From Lithospermum erythrorhizon (taxonomy: Eukaryota; Streptophyta; Magnoliopsida; Boraginales; Boraginaceae): a stretch of DNA of 64,000 nucleotides. Positions 11,806 through 24,310 of this stretch are shown here, piece after piece. The notes under the pieces were generated by a model. The model was given only the letters and a program-made list of their open reading frames with translations, was not told where the DNA came from and did not search any database. The stretch lies in the NCBI GenBank assembly GCA_019722365.1, contig JADFUC010002355.1:1-64000 (forward strand), given 5' to 3'. The number at the start of each line of letters is the position of its first letter. Position 1 is the stretch's first letter. A program made the translations under genes and the position numbers.

Positions 11806-12129
11806 GGTGGCGCGTGAGTGAGGAGACAGCGTCTTTGGAAAGAGCATGGTGGTTTGTGAGCCGATCCATCCAAAATCCGATAACGTCTCTGAAGCCGGTG
11901 AGCCGGGCAGTGCGTTCGAATATAATCGAGCCGAACCGTCCGATTGTGAGAGAACTAAGTGGGACACCTCTTGAGGCCGTAGGAACCACCTATAGAATCT
12001 CACACGGATGGTACGATCGTGGATGTGTTGTGGCTCAACGAGGACGTTGAGAATTTAAGTGGGGGAGGTTGTAATGCCCAGGCCAGGTAAAAATGTGTGT
12101 GTGATATGTTTGATATGATTTGATTGAGT

Positions 12130-12240
12130 ACTTATTAAATGCAGCGAATCATCTTTAGGAAGCTAAATCATAAGAACTCCATTGTTAAGCGTGCTTGACA
12201 CGGGGTAATTACAGGATGGGTGACTTCTTGGGAAGTTTCT
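12130..12240 (+). pseudogene. 5S rRNA-like block 2 (Cassandra LTR)
   Basis: The best-preserved copy: AGAACTCC, GTTAAGCGTGCTTGACA and CAGGATGGGTGACTTCTTGG then GAAGTTT align along the 3' two thirds of plant 5S rRNA, including the internal Pol III promoter elements. The 5' third is degenerate (TGCAGCGAATCAT). Confidence 0.75.
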
Positions 12241-12584
12241 CGGTGAGCCTTGCGTGAGTGAGGACAAAGCGTCTTTGGAAAGGCCGTGGTGGTTTTGTGA
12301 GGCCCGATCCGACAAATCGATAACGTACCGACCCGGTGAGCGAGGCGGTATTCGAATGAGCGAGCAGGTCCGGAATTGTGAGAACTAAGTGCTATGCGGC
12401 TGAAGTGCGGGACACCTCTTTGAGGCCGTAGGGCCGCCTGCAAGAATCTCGCACGGATGAATGCGGTGCTGGGTGTGTTGTGGTTGATAGGGGCGTTGAG
12501 AATTTAAGTGGGGAGAGGTTGTAATGCAGGCCGTAAAAAGTAATGTGTGTGATATGTTTGATATGATTTGATTGAGCTATTCAT

Positions 12585-12690
12585 ACCGCCCAGATGCATC
12601 TTGCTTTTCGGGCTTCGTCTATAAGAACTCCATTGTTAAGCGTCTTTGGCGCAGGGCCAGTCCCAGGATGGGTGGCCTCTTGGGAAGTTT
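12585..12690 (+). pseudogene. 5S rRNA-like block 3 (Cassandra LTR), truncated
   Basis: AAGAACTCCATTGTTAAGCG, then CCAGGATGGGTGGCCTCTTG and GGAAGTTT, at which point the sequence switches to ATAATAATTAG microsatellite. This marks the broken right end of the array. Confidence 0.7.
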
Positions 12691-13020
12691 ATAATAATAA
12701 TTAGAATAATAATAATATAAAAATAAAAATAATTAGAATAATAATAATATAAAATAATAATTAGAATAACTATAATAATTAGAATAATAATAATATATAA
12801 AAATAAAAATAAATATAATAAAAGAATAATAAATATTATTATTAGTTTATTAATATAAATTATTATTATTATTATTATAAATTTATATTTTGAAGTATTT
12901 ATGTAATCGTATTTATTCTATTCATACTATTTATAGATTTAATTAATAATATTTATTATTTATTTATCTATTTTAGTATTATTTAATTAATATATGATGT
13001 ATATATGGAAATGAAATAAG
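12691..13020. repeat. AAT-rich microsatellite
   Basis: Imperfect ATAATAATTAGAATAATAAT units followed by TTATT-rich sequence. No coding potential. Confidence 0.9.
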
Positions 13021-14029
13021 GTAGGGATAAGACTGTTAATACAACTCAACTTAAATCTTTTTCTTTGAACCGTTATTAAACAAGCGAACTTAAATCTTTT
13101 CTTTGAACCATTGCTCAAACAATTTAGGGCAAAAGCGAAAGCTTGTCGCTTCATGTTTCACCCCATTCGCCATTCGGCTGTTTCATATATTTTATGTTTC
13201 TCATTCACTTTCATTTTGTCATTTTAATATTGGTTTCTTTTACTTCTGTTGACTTTCCGTGAAGTTAACGGTTAATCGATGCATGTGACATGCACATGTT
13301 CTTACCAGGGGCAAAATAGTAATTTCACATCTAAAAACATTTTAAAAAAATTAAAAAATGGGATAATATCACTTACTAATGTTTACTTTCATTTCTCGTT
13401 CGCTTTCATTTCATGTTTGTTATGGTTTAAATTCAACCATTTCGTGTTTGTTATGAGTACCGATTCGGCTAATTAATCGATTTTAATTGGTTCGTTTTAC
13501 TCTAATCAGCTTTCGGCGTGAAGTCAATCGTTACTTTCGATCCATGTGCAGAGACACCGCGACTTTCTCGGTAAAATAATATTTTTCATATCTAAAAACT
13601 TCAAAAAAAGTTTAAAATTAGAGAATTATAACCGATTGCCAAAATTGATTTAGAGTCGTTTCACAAAATCGACTCTAGAAAAATCAATTGGCTTAAGAAA
13701 AATTGGATGGTTTGAGTCATGATTCTCCCTTTTTATTTTTAGAAGAAAAATTGGATGAATTGAGTTATCAGTTCTCCTTTTTTCATTTTGTAAAAACCAC
13801 TAAATTAATTATGGAGTGATCATCCGCCCCCCTTTTTATTGTTTTAGGAAGTTTTTTAAATGTGAAATTACTATTTTACCTCACGGAAAAGTCGTGCCTC
13901 GCGCATGGATTGACTAATGGTTCCTTCGCATACGAGGTTGGCGTGAGGTAAAATGGACCCGGTGGGAATTGACCCGATGAAATGAATGAGATCCTGCTTT
14001 CAAACATGAAGAATAATATCAGCAATAAA
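13021..14029. repeat. Cluster of inverted and direct dispersed repeats in the duplication spacer
   Basis: Contains two inverted relatives of the repeat at 62-190 (about 13,245-13,355 and 13,495-13,600) and a direct one (13,845-13,930); the next direct copy opens duplication copy B at 14,056. The 13,245-13,355 copy keeps the complementary forms of ACATGTGCATGTCACATG and TGTGAAATTACTATTTTGCC. No gene is supported here. Confidence 0.7.
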
Positions 14030-14055
14030 CACGAGTGAGTCAATAAACTGCTTGC

Positions 14056-14190
14056 TAATATATTATCATTTTTTTTTTTTTAAGTGCTTTTTAGATATGA
14101 AATTACTATTTTGCCACCTAATAGGAAACATGTGCATGTCCCTTGTCAGACCAACTAACCGTTGACTTTACGAGGAAAGTCAGCGACTAA
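14056..14190 (+). repeat. Dispersed repeat, copy at the start of duplicate B
   Basis: Counterpart of 62-190: AGATATGAAATTACTATTTT, ACATGTGCATGTCCC and GTTGACTTTACG. It lies within the first 30-160 bases of the duplicated unit, next to oppositely oriented relatives. Confidence 0.75.
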
Positions 14191-14865
14191 AGCAAAGAGC
14201 CAATGATGACAAGTGGTGAATGAATCATAAAATTCATGGTGAGTACATCGTGAACAAAGGTAAGGAAATAAGTGATGAATTCTCTTACTTTTTGCTATTT
14301 CTTTAATATATTCACTATCGAGATTCAGTTATAATTCGGTTTCGATATTCGATTATTGATCCAACATAGTCAGACTTCAAATTTCAGTTTTTCAGATTTA
14401 ACAAACAGGCTCTAAGACTATGTCTAATAGAGGACATCTCAAAATGAATAGTCTGGTGTCAGTTGTCTCTCGCGCGTCATCAAATATTCATTTATCTTTT
14501 AACACTCCATAGTAAAAGAGCATCTTAAAACCCCATTCAATTTTTTTCTTTCATCCGTATCACTCACATATACCCCACCATATATATATTCTCTCTCATA
14601 TTTCATTTATATACAGCGTGTATATACGATTAGTCTGCCGATTGAAGTATGTGTGTGTGTCGAGATTGGGTAATAATATTATTAATGTCGAAGTTAGACT
14701 GACCGCCCAGATCATAGGATCACGAGTCGAGACTCACGCACGACAAAGCAAAAAAGATATGTTCCGGCGATCTTAGCGACATTGAGGAAAAGAACTTGAA
14801 GAAGAAGAGAAGCGACATATTAGATGATGAAGTCGACTTTCAGACAAAGAAGAATCCGAAGTAAT

Positions 14866-17551
14866 GTAATAACCGGTCATTTTAAAAAAATATATATATA
14901 TTTTAATTTTTTCGGTCGGTGGGACCCGGGGATAGTATAAATAATTTCGATGATAATATTATTTCGTAAATTTTTTTAGCCGAATTACATTTATAATTTA
15001 GTAGTTTTTGCCATGGAATATTTTATCTTTGGAATCGGGTTCGTGGAGATTTAAGTACGATAAGCGGAGAATTAACCGAAACCGAACGGGACTCGAGTTT
15101 TTAAATATCTAACCATGCTTATCCTTCCATCCATCCATAATCAACTTCATCTTCTTCCTTTTCCTCTAAGTGGCGAAATTCACCCTCCCCCACTTGAGAA
15201 AAAAAATTTTGTTCTAAGATTTATATAACTGATTGGCCATTCGAGCTTCGAAAGATCGGTTGTAGAATATCTTTCTCCCCCATGTTCTCTTCGGAGTTAG
15301 GTAAGAAATTTCAAGTCTTTAAGTATTTCTTGGGTTTTGACATAGTTGACTTTTAGTTGACTTTACATAATTCGAATTTTATGATGAATCTTAGTTGGTT
15401 ATGGGTTGTGGCGTATAAGTGATTAATTCATGATTTAGAGTCGTTTGAGGATGTTATGTTGGGTTGACTTTTGGGTTTCGGTTGACTTTTTGGGTTGATA
15501 TTTTTCTAAGACTTTAAATGTGTAGGAGGTTATGTTGGGACACTTATTATAGTTATTGTGTTGATATTAAATTGGTGATTTAAAAATTGATTAAAAGCGG
15601 TTAGGTTGAAAAAGTGTTAATTCAAGTTGAGTTATAATTGATATTCCGGAGTATAGGTTGTTAATTATGGACTGGCGATTAACTAAGAGAGAATGACTTA
15701 TAAATTCGATTTGTAATGAAAGTGATAGATGGAATTTAGCGGGGAATCGATTGGGTTGTGTCAGATGGGATTATAATTCGATAGTTTATCGTCGTGTTAT
15801 TTGTTTGAATAGTTCCCCCTAAGAGTTGGTTATGTATCTTAAATGGCAGAAGCGTAGTAGTAGGTGCTGATTATACTTCACGGGTGTTTGTTTAGGCGTT
15901 GGCCGTGGAAAAGAGCGATTCACCGTGATTGTGTTCACGGAGGTTTTGTGTTAAATAGCGAGAGGTGAGAGTACTTATCTCGCGGGTGTTACTTTCGTAC
16001 TTACCTTAAATTGTGTGAACATGTTATTGTGTTATGATTATGTGAGAATGAATTGTACATGTCGTTGTGTTATGATTACGTGAGAATGATATGATTAATA
16101 TTGGCGGTCGTTTGTGTGAGCCATGATATGACTATGTGATTATGATACGTGGCGTTGAAGATTCTTTGAGGTAAGTAATAAGCTTGAACTCCCGACTTAT
16201 ATTCGATTTATGTGGCCTTGTCGACGCTGTTGTATTCACAATGGCCTTGTTGGCGAAACATATTCTGTGTCGGCGGTGTGTTTGACTTACGATTGTGAGA
16301 TGTTTTTAATTTGTGTGCTTGGATATTGTTGCGAGTAGAGTAGTTAGTTATTGAGAGGTGATGGTTAGAGTTATATGACTTTGAGGTGACAGGTATCGTG
16401 ATTTGACCAATCTTGGGATGATTAGAGGTTAGGTGACTCTCTTTCCTTGCGAGGATATGCGACGATATTGGCCCTTATACTTAGTGTATAAGTCTTGATT
16501 GTGCCTTATACTTAGTGTATATGCGGTGTGCGCTTTATACTTAGTGTATAAATGATTATTACTTATGTACTTAGTGTATGAGTCACGATGTGCCTTATAC
16601 TTAGTGTATAAGTGCGGTGTGCCTTATACTTAGTGTATAAGAGCGGTTGGCCTTATACTTAGTGTATAAGTGCGGTGCATATACTTTGTATAAGTGCGGT
16701 TTTGGCCCTTATCTTTGCGGTATAAGTCTTGGGGAGTGATCATTGATTAGTCGAATTCACTTAGCGAGGTAGGCTGATTAGTATATGCGCGTTAGGGATG
16801 GTATCTTGGTGGGGATATGAGAGATAGGAGGTTTGATGACTAGAGTTTTTGATGGATTGTTGAGTCCCCATTGATTTCTTTACGAAATTGTGTGCTTCTT
16901 GAACCTTCCATTATATCTTCATGTAATATGTCGAGATTTCTAGCGGAATTATGTTGTATGATGACCTTTTAGGTAGTCTGGATATATGTATTTTATTCAT
17001 ATTTGATTATTATATTATTGATTGACTCGTTCAGTATGTGGTTCACCCACGTGTTAAGTTTAAAATAGGCTTCGCGAACTACGCCCCGCACCGCGTTAGG
17101 CGGCATTCGTTGTGCGAGGTTGTGGGAGCCGATTGAGCGAAGGTTGTTTGAGAGTTTTGTTAAGTGGCTAGATGAGCACCGGTGTGAGGATCTCAGTCGA
17201 TTTTGATGTGTTGTCAACTATTTGATTGTCGTATTTCCCTTTGAAACTTTAGCCTTGTCAATTTGTTGTCATTTGTATTCCCGGATACATTATGTATCAT
17301 CTTTTGTAGCCTTGCGGCGTTACTTTATTTTTGGGATATGTTGTGTATATATTTATGGGTTGGTCGTTTCGATATCGGTGATGGATTATAAATTTTAAAA
17401 AGCTGTTTTGATTTGGGAAACTTAATTGTGATCACGTTTTGGATGAAGCAATTGTGTGTTTTTAAATTGAGTCGTCCGTGGTTTATTTCAGTGTTCGGGA
17501 TTTTAATGACTCTACTTTCGAGGCGGCCGACTTAGGGTGGAGTCGTTACAC
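14866..17551 (+). mobile_element. Solo LTR of the same Ty3-gypsy family (copy B)
   Basis: TGTAATAACC start and GTCGTTACA end give a 2.69 kb LTR with TG...CA termini, the clearest boundaries of this family in the window. The order of landmarks is the same as at 839-3,475: TTGAC cluster at 15,340-15,490, minisatellite at 16,465-16,730, then ATATATGTATTTTATTCATA. No internal coding region follows. It was presumably copied as part of the 11.1 kb unit. Confidence 0.85.
16465..16730 (+). repeat. Palindromic minisatellite inside the gypsy LTR (copy B)
   Basis: About nine units of CTTATACTTAGTGTATAAG type with variable GTGCGGTGTGC spacers, collinear with 2,440-2,680. Confidence 0.85.
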
Positions 17552-19289
17552 TTTTTGAATGGTTTCTTGAAGAAATTTTCTTTCCGGTTTACCATAACTA
17601 CGATTGTTGCGGCTATGAGGACATGACGATTATCCGAACTAGGACCACTCCCAGTATGTAGTATTTACCTGCTTTGTGGAGACCCGAGCCTAACCTCTGC
17701 AGAGATAAAGAATCCTTTTGGATTTGTCATCGATTCTCAAAATTCTCATATAGGATGGAGGTAATGAGGCTAATAATATCAATGCAGAGTCTTCATAATC
17801 AATTTTAATCTCGATATTACGCAAATCTAATAATATTGAATTTAATCGTCTACATGATCTTTCGGAAAGTACCTTCTAGATTCGAATGCCAAATAGACAT
17901 TGCTTCAAAAGAAACTTGTTGGTTAAACTCTTGGTCATGTAAAAATTCTCTAGCTTACGCATGATCAGCGGTTGTGTCTTGTTTAGAAACCTCGTGATGA
18001 TGTCGTCCTCCGGTGATAACAAACTGACATTGGATGTGCGCTTCTCCTCGAGAGATGCCATATTCTTAGGTTCGGGGTTAGGCAGGCACGCGAGAGGTGT
18101 CAAAGCCGCTACCGTTTAAGCGATACTTTACTTGGCGATTTCTTGTAGATGAAATTATTCTCACTGTGAACTTCTCGACCTTGAGCTTTTACTACCCATC
18201 CTCGTGGAAGTGATAACCTTGGCTCGATGCAGGTTTGTTATAACGAACAAGTGTTTATTATAACGAGCAACTGATGCGAACTAGGAATTAAGCCAAAAGA
18301 TTTGAAAAGAAAATACACTAAGAGTTTTTACGTGGTATCGAACAAGCGTTTGTTTGGACTAATCATGGGTAAAGTACTTAGGAAATTTATTTATAACGGA
18401 TGGAGGAATATATTACAAGATTTAAGCTGAAATAGTTGAAGGGTAGTAACTCTTAAGAGTGCTACAGACTCTGAGCTACTTGGTGCAAATAAAAGCTAAG
18501 AAAATGGCGCACATGGGGCCATTATTGAAACTAAACTCACCAAAGTTTAGATGAGAACTTAGCATAACTAAATTCAAGACATTTCTAACCGTTTCATTTG
18601 TCATGTTTGATTTTACGATAGTTATTTCAATATTAATGTTACTTGTTAAATTTCCTCTTGCTTAATTCCCTATTCAAATAGAGGTATGCCATTCACATTA
18701 TCAAAGTTCAAAACTAATCTTAAAATTTAAACATAGGCTCACGATCCTCCGTTACACTTTTTACAACACTCTACGTTTGACTTCTATTATTATTTATTCA
18801 TTTTTTTTAATTTTCAATCACACCCCCATATCAAATCACAATTTAAAATAATTGTTATTTATGTTTTTTGAGATGAATATTTCACTATAATAACTTTCAC
18901 CATTAAAATTTGAAAAATATAAAGTTTTGTCTTGAAAAGCAAAAATGGCAAGTATTTTGAATTGAAGATAGTAGGAGATAATGTAAGAAAAATGATTAGT
19001 TAAGTTATGGTGCTTGAAAATTTGAAAAAATAGAGAAATAACAAAAGTGGAATATAAAGTATCGAAAATTTGTAACAGAGGATCCGAAGCCGATGCCCTT
19101 TAACAGCGAAACAACATATCCAATCGTAATGCGATTTACAAAGTGAAATCATTCCGAGAAAAGGAAAATGTTGATTTAAATGAAAAATGTTGAAAATGTT
19201 GATATAACTATGAAAATGTAGATACTGTGATTAAAAGCTTATTTTAATTCTTCACACTCACACACCATTTCTAATGAAAATTCATGATT
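17552..19289. other. Non-coding part of duplicate B
   Basis: Counterpart of 3,476-5,130, AT-rich, with indels relative to copy A and about 80 extra bases near 18,935-19,010. No gene is recognised. Confidence 0.5.
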
Positions 19290-21722
19290 AGTTAATTCCA
19301 TTTCCTACTATAAGTTTAGCCCTGGCATGTCCTTCACTGATCTGAACTGCTCACTGATGCCAAAGTGAGCCATTAACAACCAAACAATGGTTATCAATTC
19401 TCCGCCTTTGCTCAATTGTTGGGCATGAGCGTTTGCTCGACAATGGCAAGCTGCATATGATAGCAACTCCACCCATATTTTGCTCATCAACTTCCATCTC
19501 TCTTCTCTGGGAAATTTCTGCAATTCCTTGGCTAGAATGCAGCCATCGAACAACACCGATTTGCTTTTATCTCCTTTCACAGAAATGGGAGCGACTTCTG
19601 TATTAACGCCCATAATATTCATACAGGCTCTGATCTGTTCTTCTCTGAATTCTGATGGCTTTGTGTAGAAGTACTCCTAACTTTGTAACAGCATTTTTTC
19701 AGCCTTGTTTATCATATTTGATGTGAAAATTGCTTGCAAAACTATATTTCTTCCCCACGGAGAAGATTAGATAGGCGAAGATGAAAAGTAATGGTATGGT
19801 CATTGCAGCATCGAAACATGACAAGCAGCTTACGATTCCTGTGATGGAGATTATTGTGTATTTGAACAAGCAAATTGAAAAAATAGAGGATGACCTGACA
19901 AAAGGTTTGGCTCTTCGACTTGGCGTTCTTTGGAGAAGAATTTTCTTGCCTCAGCACATGTATCACGAAATCTTACTTGTCCAATACCAGTTACAGCAGA
20001 CATTATTGTTGGCTGCATCACTAGAAGATATATCATGTACTCAGAAAGAAGCTTGGCGAAACTTCGATAACTGTTCTCCGTCTGTTGTTCAGTATTAGTA
20101 TTGGTCTCAGTTTTGCTTTTTTCTTGAGTCTCCTGGTTGATTTCATCATTGAAACAAAGTTCAGTGGCAATGTGCCACAGTAGAAGGCTCTGATCATAAT
20201 CGACTTCAAGAATGTAATGAAGGAAATTTGTTTTCCCTTCTACGCGTAAAACCCAGTCACCTCTTGCCGAGCTTAATTCTTTAGCAGTTTCCAAATCATC
20301 AGCCATCTCTGCTTTGACCCTCAACTCCTCAAATATATGATCTCTCAGAGAATCAGTAAATAGGTTGTCTTCAACATACCTCAAAGAGTCGAGAAAGCTG
20401 GTTAGTCCTATATCACCAATGAGTTTTTCTTTGACAGGTGATCTTGGATGTAAGCAGTAGTAGATTAAATTGAATGATGAAACAGACCAGACCACCTAAC
20501 AGTAAAATACTTGTAAGCCCCTAAAGAAGGTAAACAACTTTGTAACCAGCCAAATCCGGTTAGAAAATGAATTTCGGTACCTGGGTCTGGAGCAGTGGCG
20601 GTTCGTATTTGGTCTTCTTCAAGAACTTCTAGCAACGTTTGTGTCTGTACCTTGAACCAATCAGAGAAGACGAGCATAAGGGCAGCTATTATATCCAATG
20701 CAATGGCACCACATATCAAGGTATAGGTAATAGCAATATCAACGCCTTTAATGTCGTCCTTGCTTTCCTTGATGAAGAGAACAAGAGTAGCCAATAACTG
20801 CAGAGAAAGATAAAACCGACCCAAATATCCAAGTCTCTTTGTAGACCATCTGAACTTTGTGAAGAGAGTAGCATACATCAAGTTGAGCTCCACCTCCACT
20901 ACATTAAAAGCATCTTTTGGTGTTCTCTTGAGGAAAACTCGGCTTTGGTTATGGTCTTTATTGAAAATACAGTCAACAATGAGACCCCTGAAAGTCTTGA
21001 AGAACTTGTAAAGCAATAAAGTAATATTTCTTTATCAGAGAGTTCCCCTTCTTTCGCCTTATTCATAGCTTTAATCCCTCTATCAGGTTCAGGGATCATA
21101 TGTATCCTTGTAGGGAGCTTTGCTTCTGTTTTTGAAGAATACTCATCCATTAACTTGGCGTAGTTAGGCCCCGTGGGTCAGGATCTGTAAGACAGATTCT
21201 CTGTAGCTGTCTAAGCTTGCAAGGTACAGAGACTCAGTCCTTTCTCCATATTTGATAATGCCTGCTAGAACATGATCAGTGTAGGTATCCACATCCTGTT
21301 GGAAAGAGACTGATGAACACATAACTGTGGCAACTAACTGAAAAAAGGAGACCGCTAAATGGCTAAGCCAGCTCATTATCTTCTAGAGCAAAAGCCGTGA
21401 TAGTATCAGGTCCACCGAGGTGAACTAAGAGGAAAGGAGCCCAGAAGGCTAAAAGATCATCGTTGATGCTGTCTGAAGCATTTTTCGATTTCCCTTCTGA
21501 AGAGTCTCCTTGGCTGTTGGAGATGAGTCCTACTGAGAAGTTAGCTACCCAGTCTGCAAGTAAATAAGCAGACCAGAGAGGTATGATTAGCATATTGTTC
21601 GCTTGTTTTCTCATTGAGCAAACAAGATTAGAAGGTTTGCAAGCATTAAGACTCAGGATGACGAACCCCCTGAGGTTCCATTCATCATAGAGATCCTGCC
21701 ACTTTTCAGGTATGACTTGCAT
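19290..21722 (-). pseudogene. DUF4220/DUF594 membrane protein gene, copy B, frameshifted
   Basis: Duplicate of the gene at 5,131-7,556. Here the start is intact: ATG at 21,722 opens MQVIPEKWQDLYDEW in frame. The junction broken in copy A near 6,500 is open here (CGAIALDIIAALMLVFSDW). Frameshifts instead fall at about 21,600-21,660, 21,370-21,160, 21,000-21,020, about 20,490, 19,960, 19,680-19,740, and near the C-terminus (QF then SVKDMPGLNL instead of the copy A tail). A 20,100-20,190 stretch also differs. The DUF594 block (19,308-19,622) is otherwise identical to copy A. Different, complementary lesions in two otherwise nearly identical genes are more like sequence error than natural decay. 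Confidence 0.85.
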
Positions 21723-23263
21723 TTGTTAAAGGCTTTTGCTGAATTTGCGATAGTAGTAGAGAATTAAAAATATATGTTTGTAGGAGGAGAAAACTGTGTT
21801 TAGTGGAAGTGACTGAGAAGGTCTATATATAGCGATGTTTGTTTTAGGGGAGTACAGATTTTTTTCCATAAAGATAGAACGCATCATAAAATAACTAGCA
21901 CAAGTGATCCTATACTCAAAGAATCTTGAGAGGAAATCTGTCTAACTGGAAAGAGCTCTGACAAGAAAAAGAAAGACAAACAAGAAAACAGTCATGGTGA
22001 AGTAACTTCAAAAATAGTTGAGAATCGGAGGGAACTATAGTTAAAGTCTAGTTCACAGTAAAGGCTTCAAATGAAAATAGATAGACTCAAAACCACTAAA
22101 CATAAATGAATCAAATGTAAGGTCAAAGCAATTGGACTTGGTTAATACTAACATCTGTGTTTGGTTATCAATGTTACCTTTTTATTTGTATAATTTTATT
22201 ATGCTGAGTAGACCAAGTTTATGCTTTGAAAAACTCATCTGAATCCAAAGATCAAAGTGATCATGGCCATTTTTTTGTGTAGTAATTTGCATACTCAACC
22301 AACTTAGATGAGTTAAGATGAAGCAGTTTGTGTTCCTAAACTACTCTGCTTAATGGTTCTCTAGTTGCATCGGGATTTTAATGGGGGGTTCACTTTTTGT
22401 GGTTTTGGGGGAATGGGGAGTTAGATTGCATCCATGGTCATTGGTATGATGAGGAAAGGGTTAGATGTTCATGTTCCTCTCCACATTTAATGTTAATTGC
22501 AGGACGACCTGATTTAACGAATTAATCACGCCTTTCGTTTCACAATTTTCTTCTTCTTTTCCTTATCAAATTTAACTGCAGAACATATGCACTGTCTGCT
22601 ACTCTTCTTCCTCTAACTTTCCTTTCAACCGCAGATAAACGGGGTTTTGACACCTGGCCAATATACGATGACCAATTTGTTTCGATAGCATTTATCTCTT
22701 GTTAATGTCAAAGCCAGCTGCATTTTGTGAGTAAGAGTGGCTGATAAATTCTTATTTTCCTGATATCATTGTAGTAGCTGTCATAAAAGCAGACTAGGGA
22801 GCATTCCGCTAAGAAAGTCATGGCAATCACAAAATTTTGATTTTGTAAATTCATTGTATGGAGTATAATTGAAAATTACATCAAAATATAATATTTTAAA
22901 CCCACGTTACTATTAACATGATTATTTTGATTCACAAATTTTTATCTCGTTCCGCCGACAGAATAAGAGATTCTATCAAGTAGTCAAGTAAGATATTACC
23001 AAACTTCTTCTTGTTACTACTAGGAGTATAATCAGACGCATGCATCACCGAAAGGATTTATGATTTTTCCAACATTTTGCAACTTCCTTCCAGGAAAATA
23101 TTATTTTGTGGTGTACTGACACGGATTCTGCATTGCCTAAGATCAAATTGAGTCGAGTCTAGTTGAATTCAATCTAAATTGATCCGATTTGACTCGTTTT
23201 TACTTGCCTAATTATCTTATCTATCAATTGTAGTTCTTTGAATTCGTCCAACCTCTTATCTAG
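21723..23263. other. Upstream region of DUF4220/DUF594 copy B
   Basis: No gene seen. About 21,740-22,490 is almost identical to copy A; after that, differences cluster in short blocks. Confidence 0.45.
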
Positions 23264-23525
23264 TACTCCCTACATTTCTAAAAGATTGTTATATTTTGAC
23301 TTAATTACTTTTTTATAATTGAATTTTGACCGTAGATATTTTTGTTTGTGTTTTATAATATTTTATGAAAAATATATCAATAAAAAATACATTTCAAATT
23401 TTTTTCATTGATATATTTTTCATAAAATATTATAAAATACAAATAAAAATATATACGGTCAAAGTTCAACTATAAAAAAAATTAAAAAAGTCAAAATATA
23501 ATAATCTTTAGGGACAGAGGGAGTA
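23264..23525. mobile_element. Stowaway-like MITE (copy B)
   Basis: 262 bp with ends TACTCCCTAC and AGAGGGAGTA. The two halves are complementary over almost the whole length, including TATTTTATGAAAAATATATC pairing with GATATATTTTTCATAAAATA and GACCGTAGATATTTTT pairing with AAAAATATATACGGTC. It is non-autonomous and codes for nothing. Confidence 0.85.
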
Positions 23526-23949
23526 ATTGTTGCTCTAGGAAGGGCCAAAATAAAGCACTCACGTGTAGTACATTTAACTTTTTTCGTGCATTAAAAGAAT
23601 CTATAAAAAGATGGTAATATGTATGGAAAGATAACAACTAAATTTCAAGCGATCCTTGCTAACTTCGCAAAGATCACTCTAATTGTGAGGATCTCCAAGA
23701 GAGCATAAGATGCCACCTTTTCCGTATGTCATATTGTCGGCTCTCAGAACTTGAATCTCGACACAAGCAAGATTGCGTATCAACAAGAATTCAAGTGATA
23801 TTGCCCTGCGGGTAACTCATCATCGGGGCGAGGAAATGTTGGTAAAGAGGTTGCAGATTATAGCACCTTAGAGTCGAAACTAACAACTTTGTTGACTGAG
23901 ATTAAATCCGCACTTACTTGACTATGGACTTTGGATGGTAGTTTATAAG

Positions 23950-24310
23950 TTAATAATTTGTGAGGTCCATACTTAATCCTTATTGCTAATAATAGATACC
24001 TCTAATGTATTACTCAAACAATGTAGTATTGGTTTTCTAATACTATTATGTATGTCTAAATCGTTCAACCAAAAGGCTTACATGTGATTTAAGATGGCAC
24101 ATGATATCGTATTAATAATTTGTTGGGGTCCATACTTAAACCTAGATTTTATTATTATTACCCCTAAGGTCTTGCACAGACAATGAAATATCGGTTTTCC
24201 AATATCCTTTACGCATTTATAATCGGTCCATCGTAGACTCATACGTGATCTAAAACCAAGTGTGGTTCATGCTATCGTATTACGATTTGTTAGTCCATAC
24301 TAAAACAAAT
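23950..24310 (+). repeat. ~165 bp tandem repeat (copy B)
   Basis: Same array as 9,640-10,330: GTGAGGTCCATACTTAA, then TTTGTTGGGGTCCATACTTAA, then a decayed TTTGTTAGTCCATAC. Confidence 0.6.

Larger units (their letters stand above)
11627..12690 (+). mobile_element. Cassandra-type TRIM array (LTR-internal-LTR-internal-LTR)
   Basis: Three LTR starts, TGTAATTGACCC (11,627), TGTAATGCCC (12,070) and TGTAATGCAGG (12,520), give periods of 443 and 450 bp. The second and third are directly preceded by purine-rich tracts (GTGGGGGAGGT; GTGGGGAGAGGT), as expected for a polypurine tract next to a 3' LTR. Each LTR carries GATATGTTTGATATGATTTG and then a degenerate 5S rRNA-like block. LTRs containing 5S rRNA sequence are the defining trait of Cassandra elements, which are non-autonomous and code for nothing. 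The third LTR is cut just after its 5S block by AT microsatellite. A decayed 5S rDNA array is the alternative, but the polypurine tracts favour Cassandra. Confidence 0.75.

Noticed and set aside
11338..11989. Open frames of 131 and 154 codons rich in Asn, Ile and Tyr
   Set aside because: They are translations of the ATT/AAT microsatellite and the adjoining Cassandra LTR; no conserved protein features.
11627..12690. Functional 5S rRNA genes
   Set aside because: The 5' third of each block is degenerate and the intermediate element is altered; polypurine tracts place them inside Cassandra-type LTRs.
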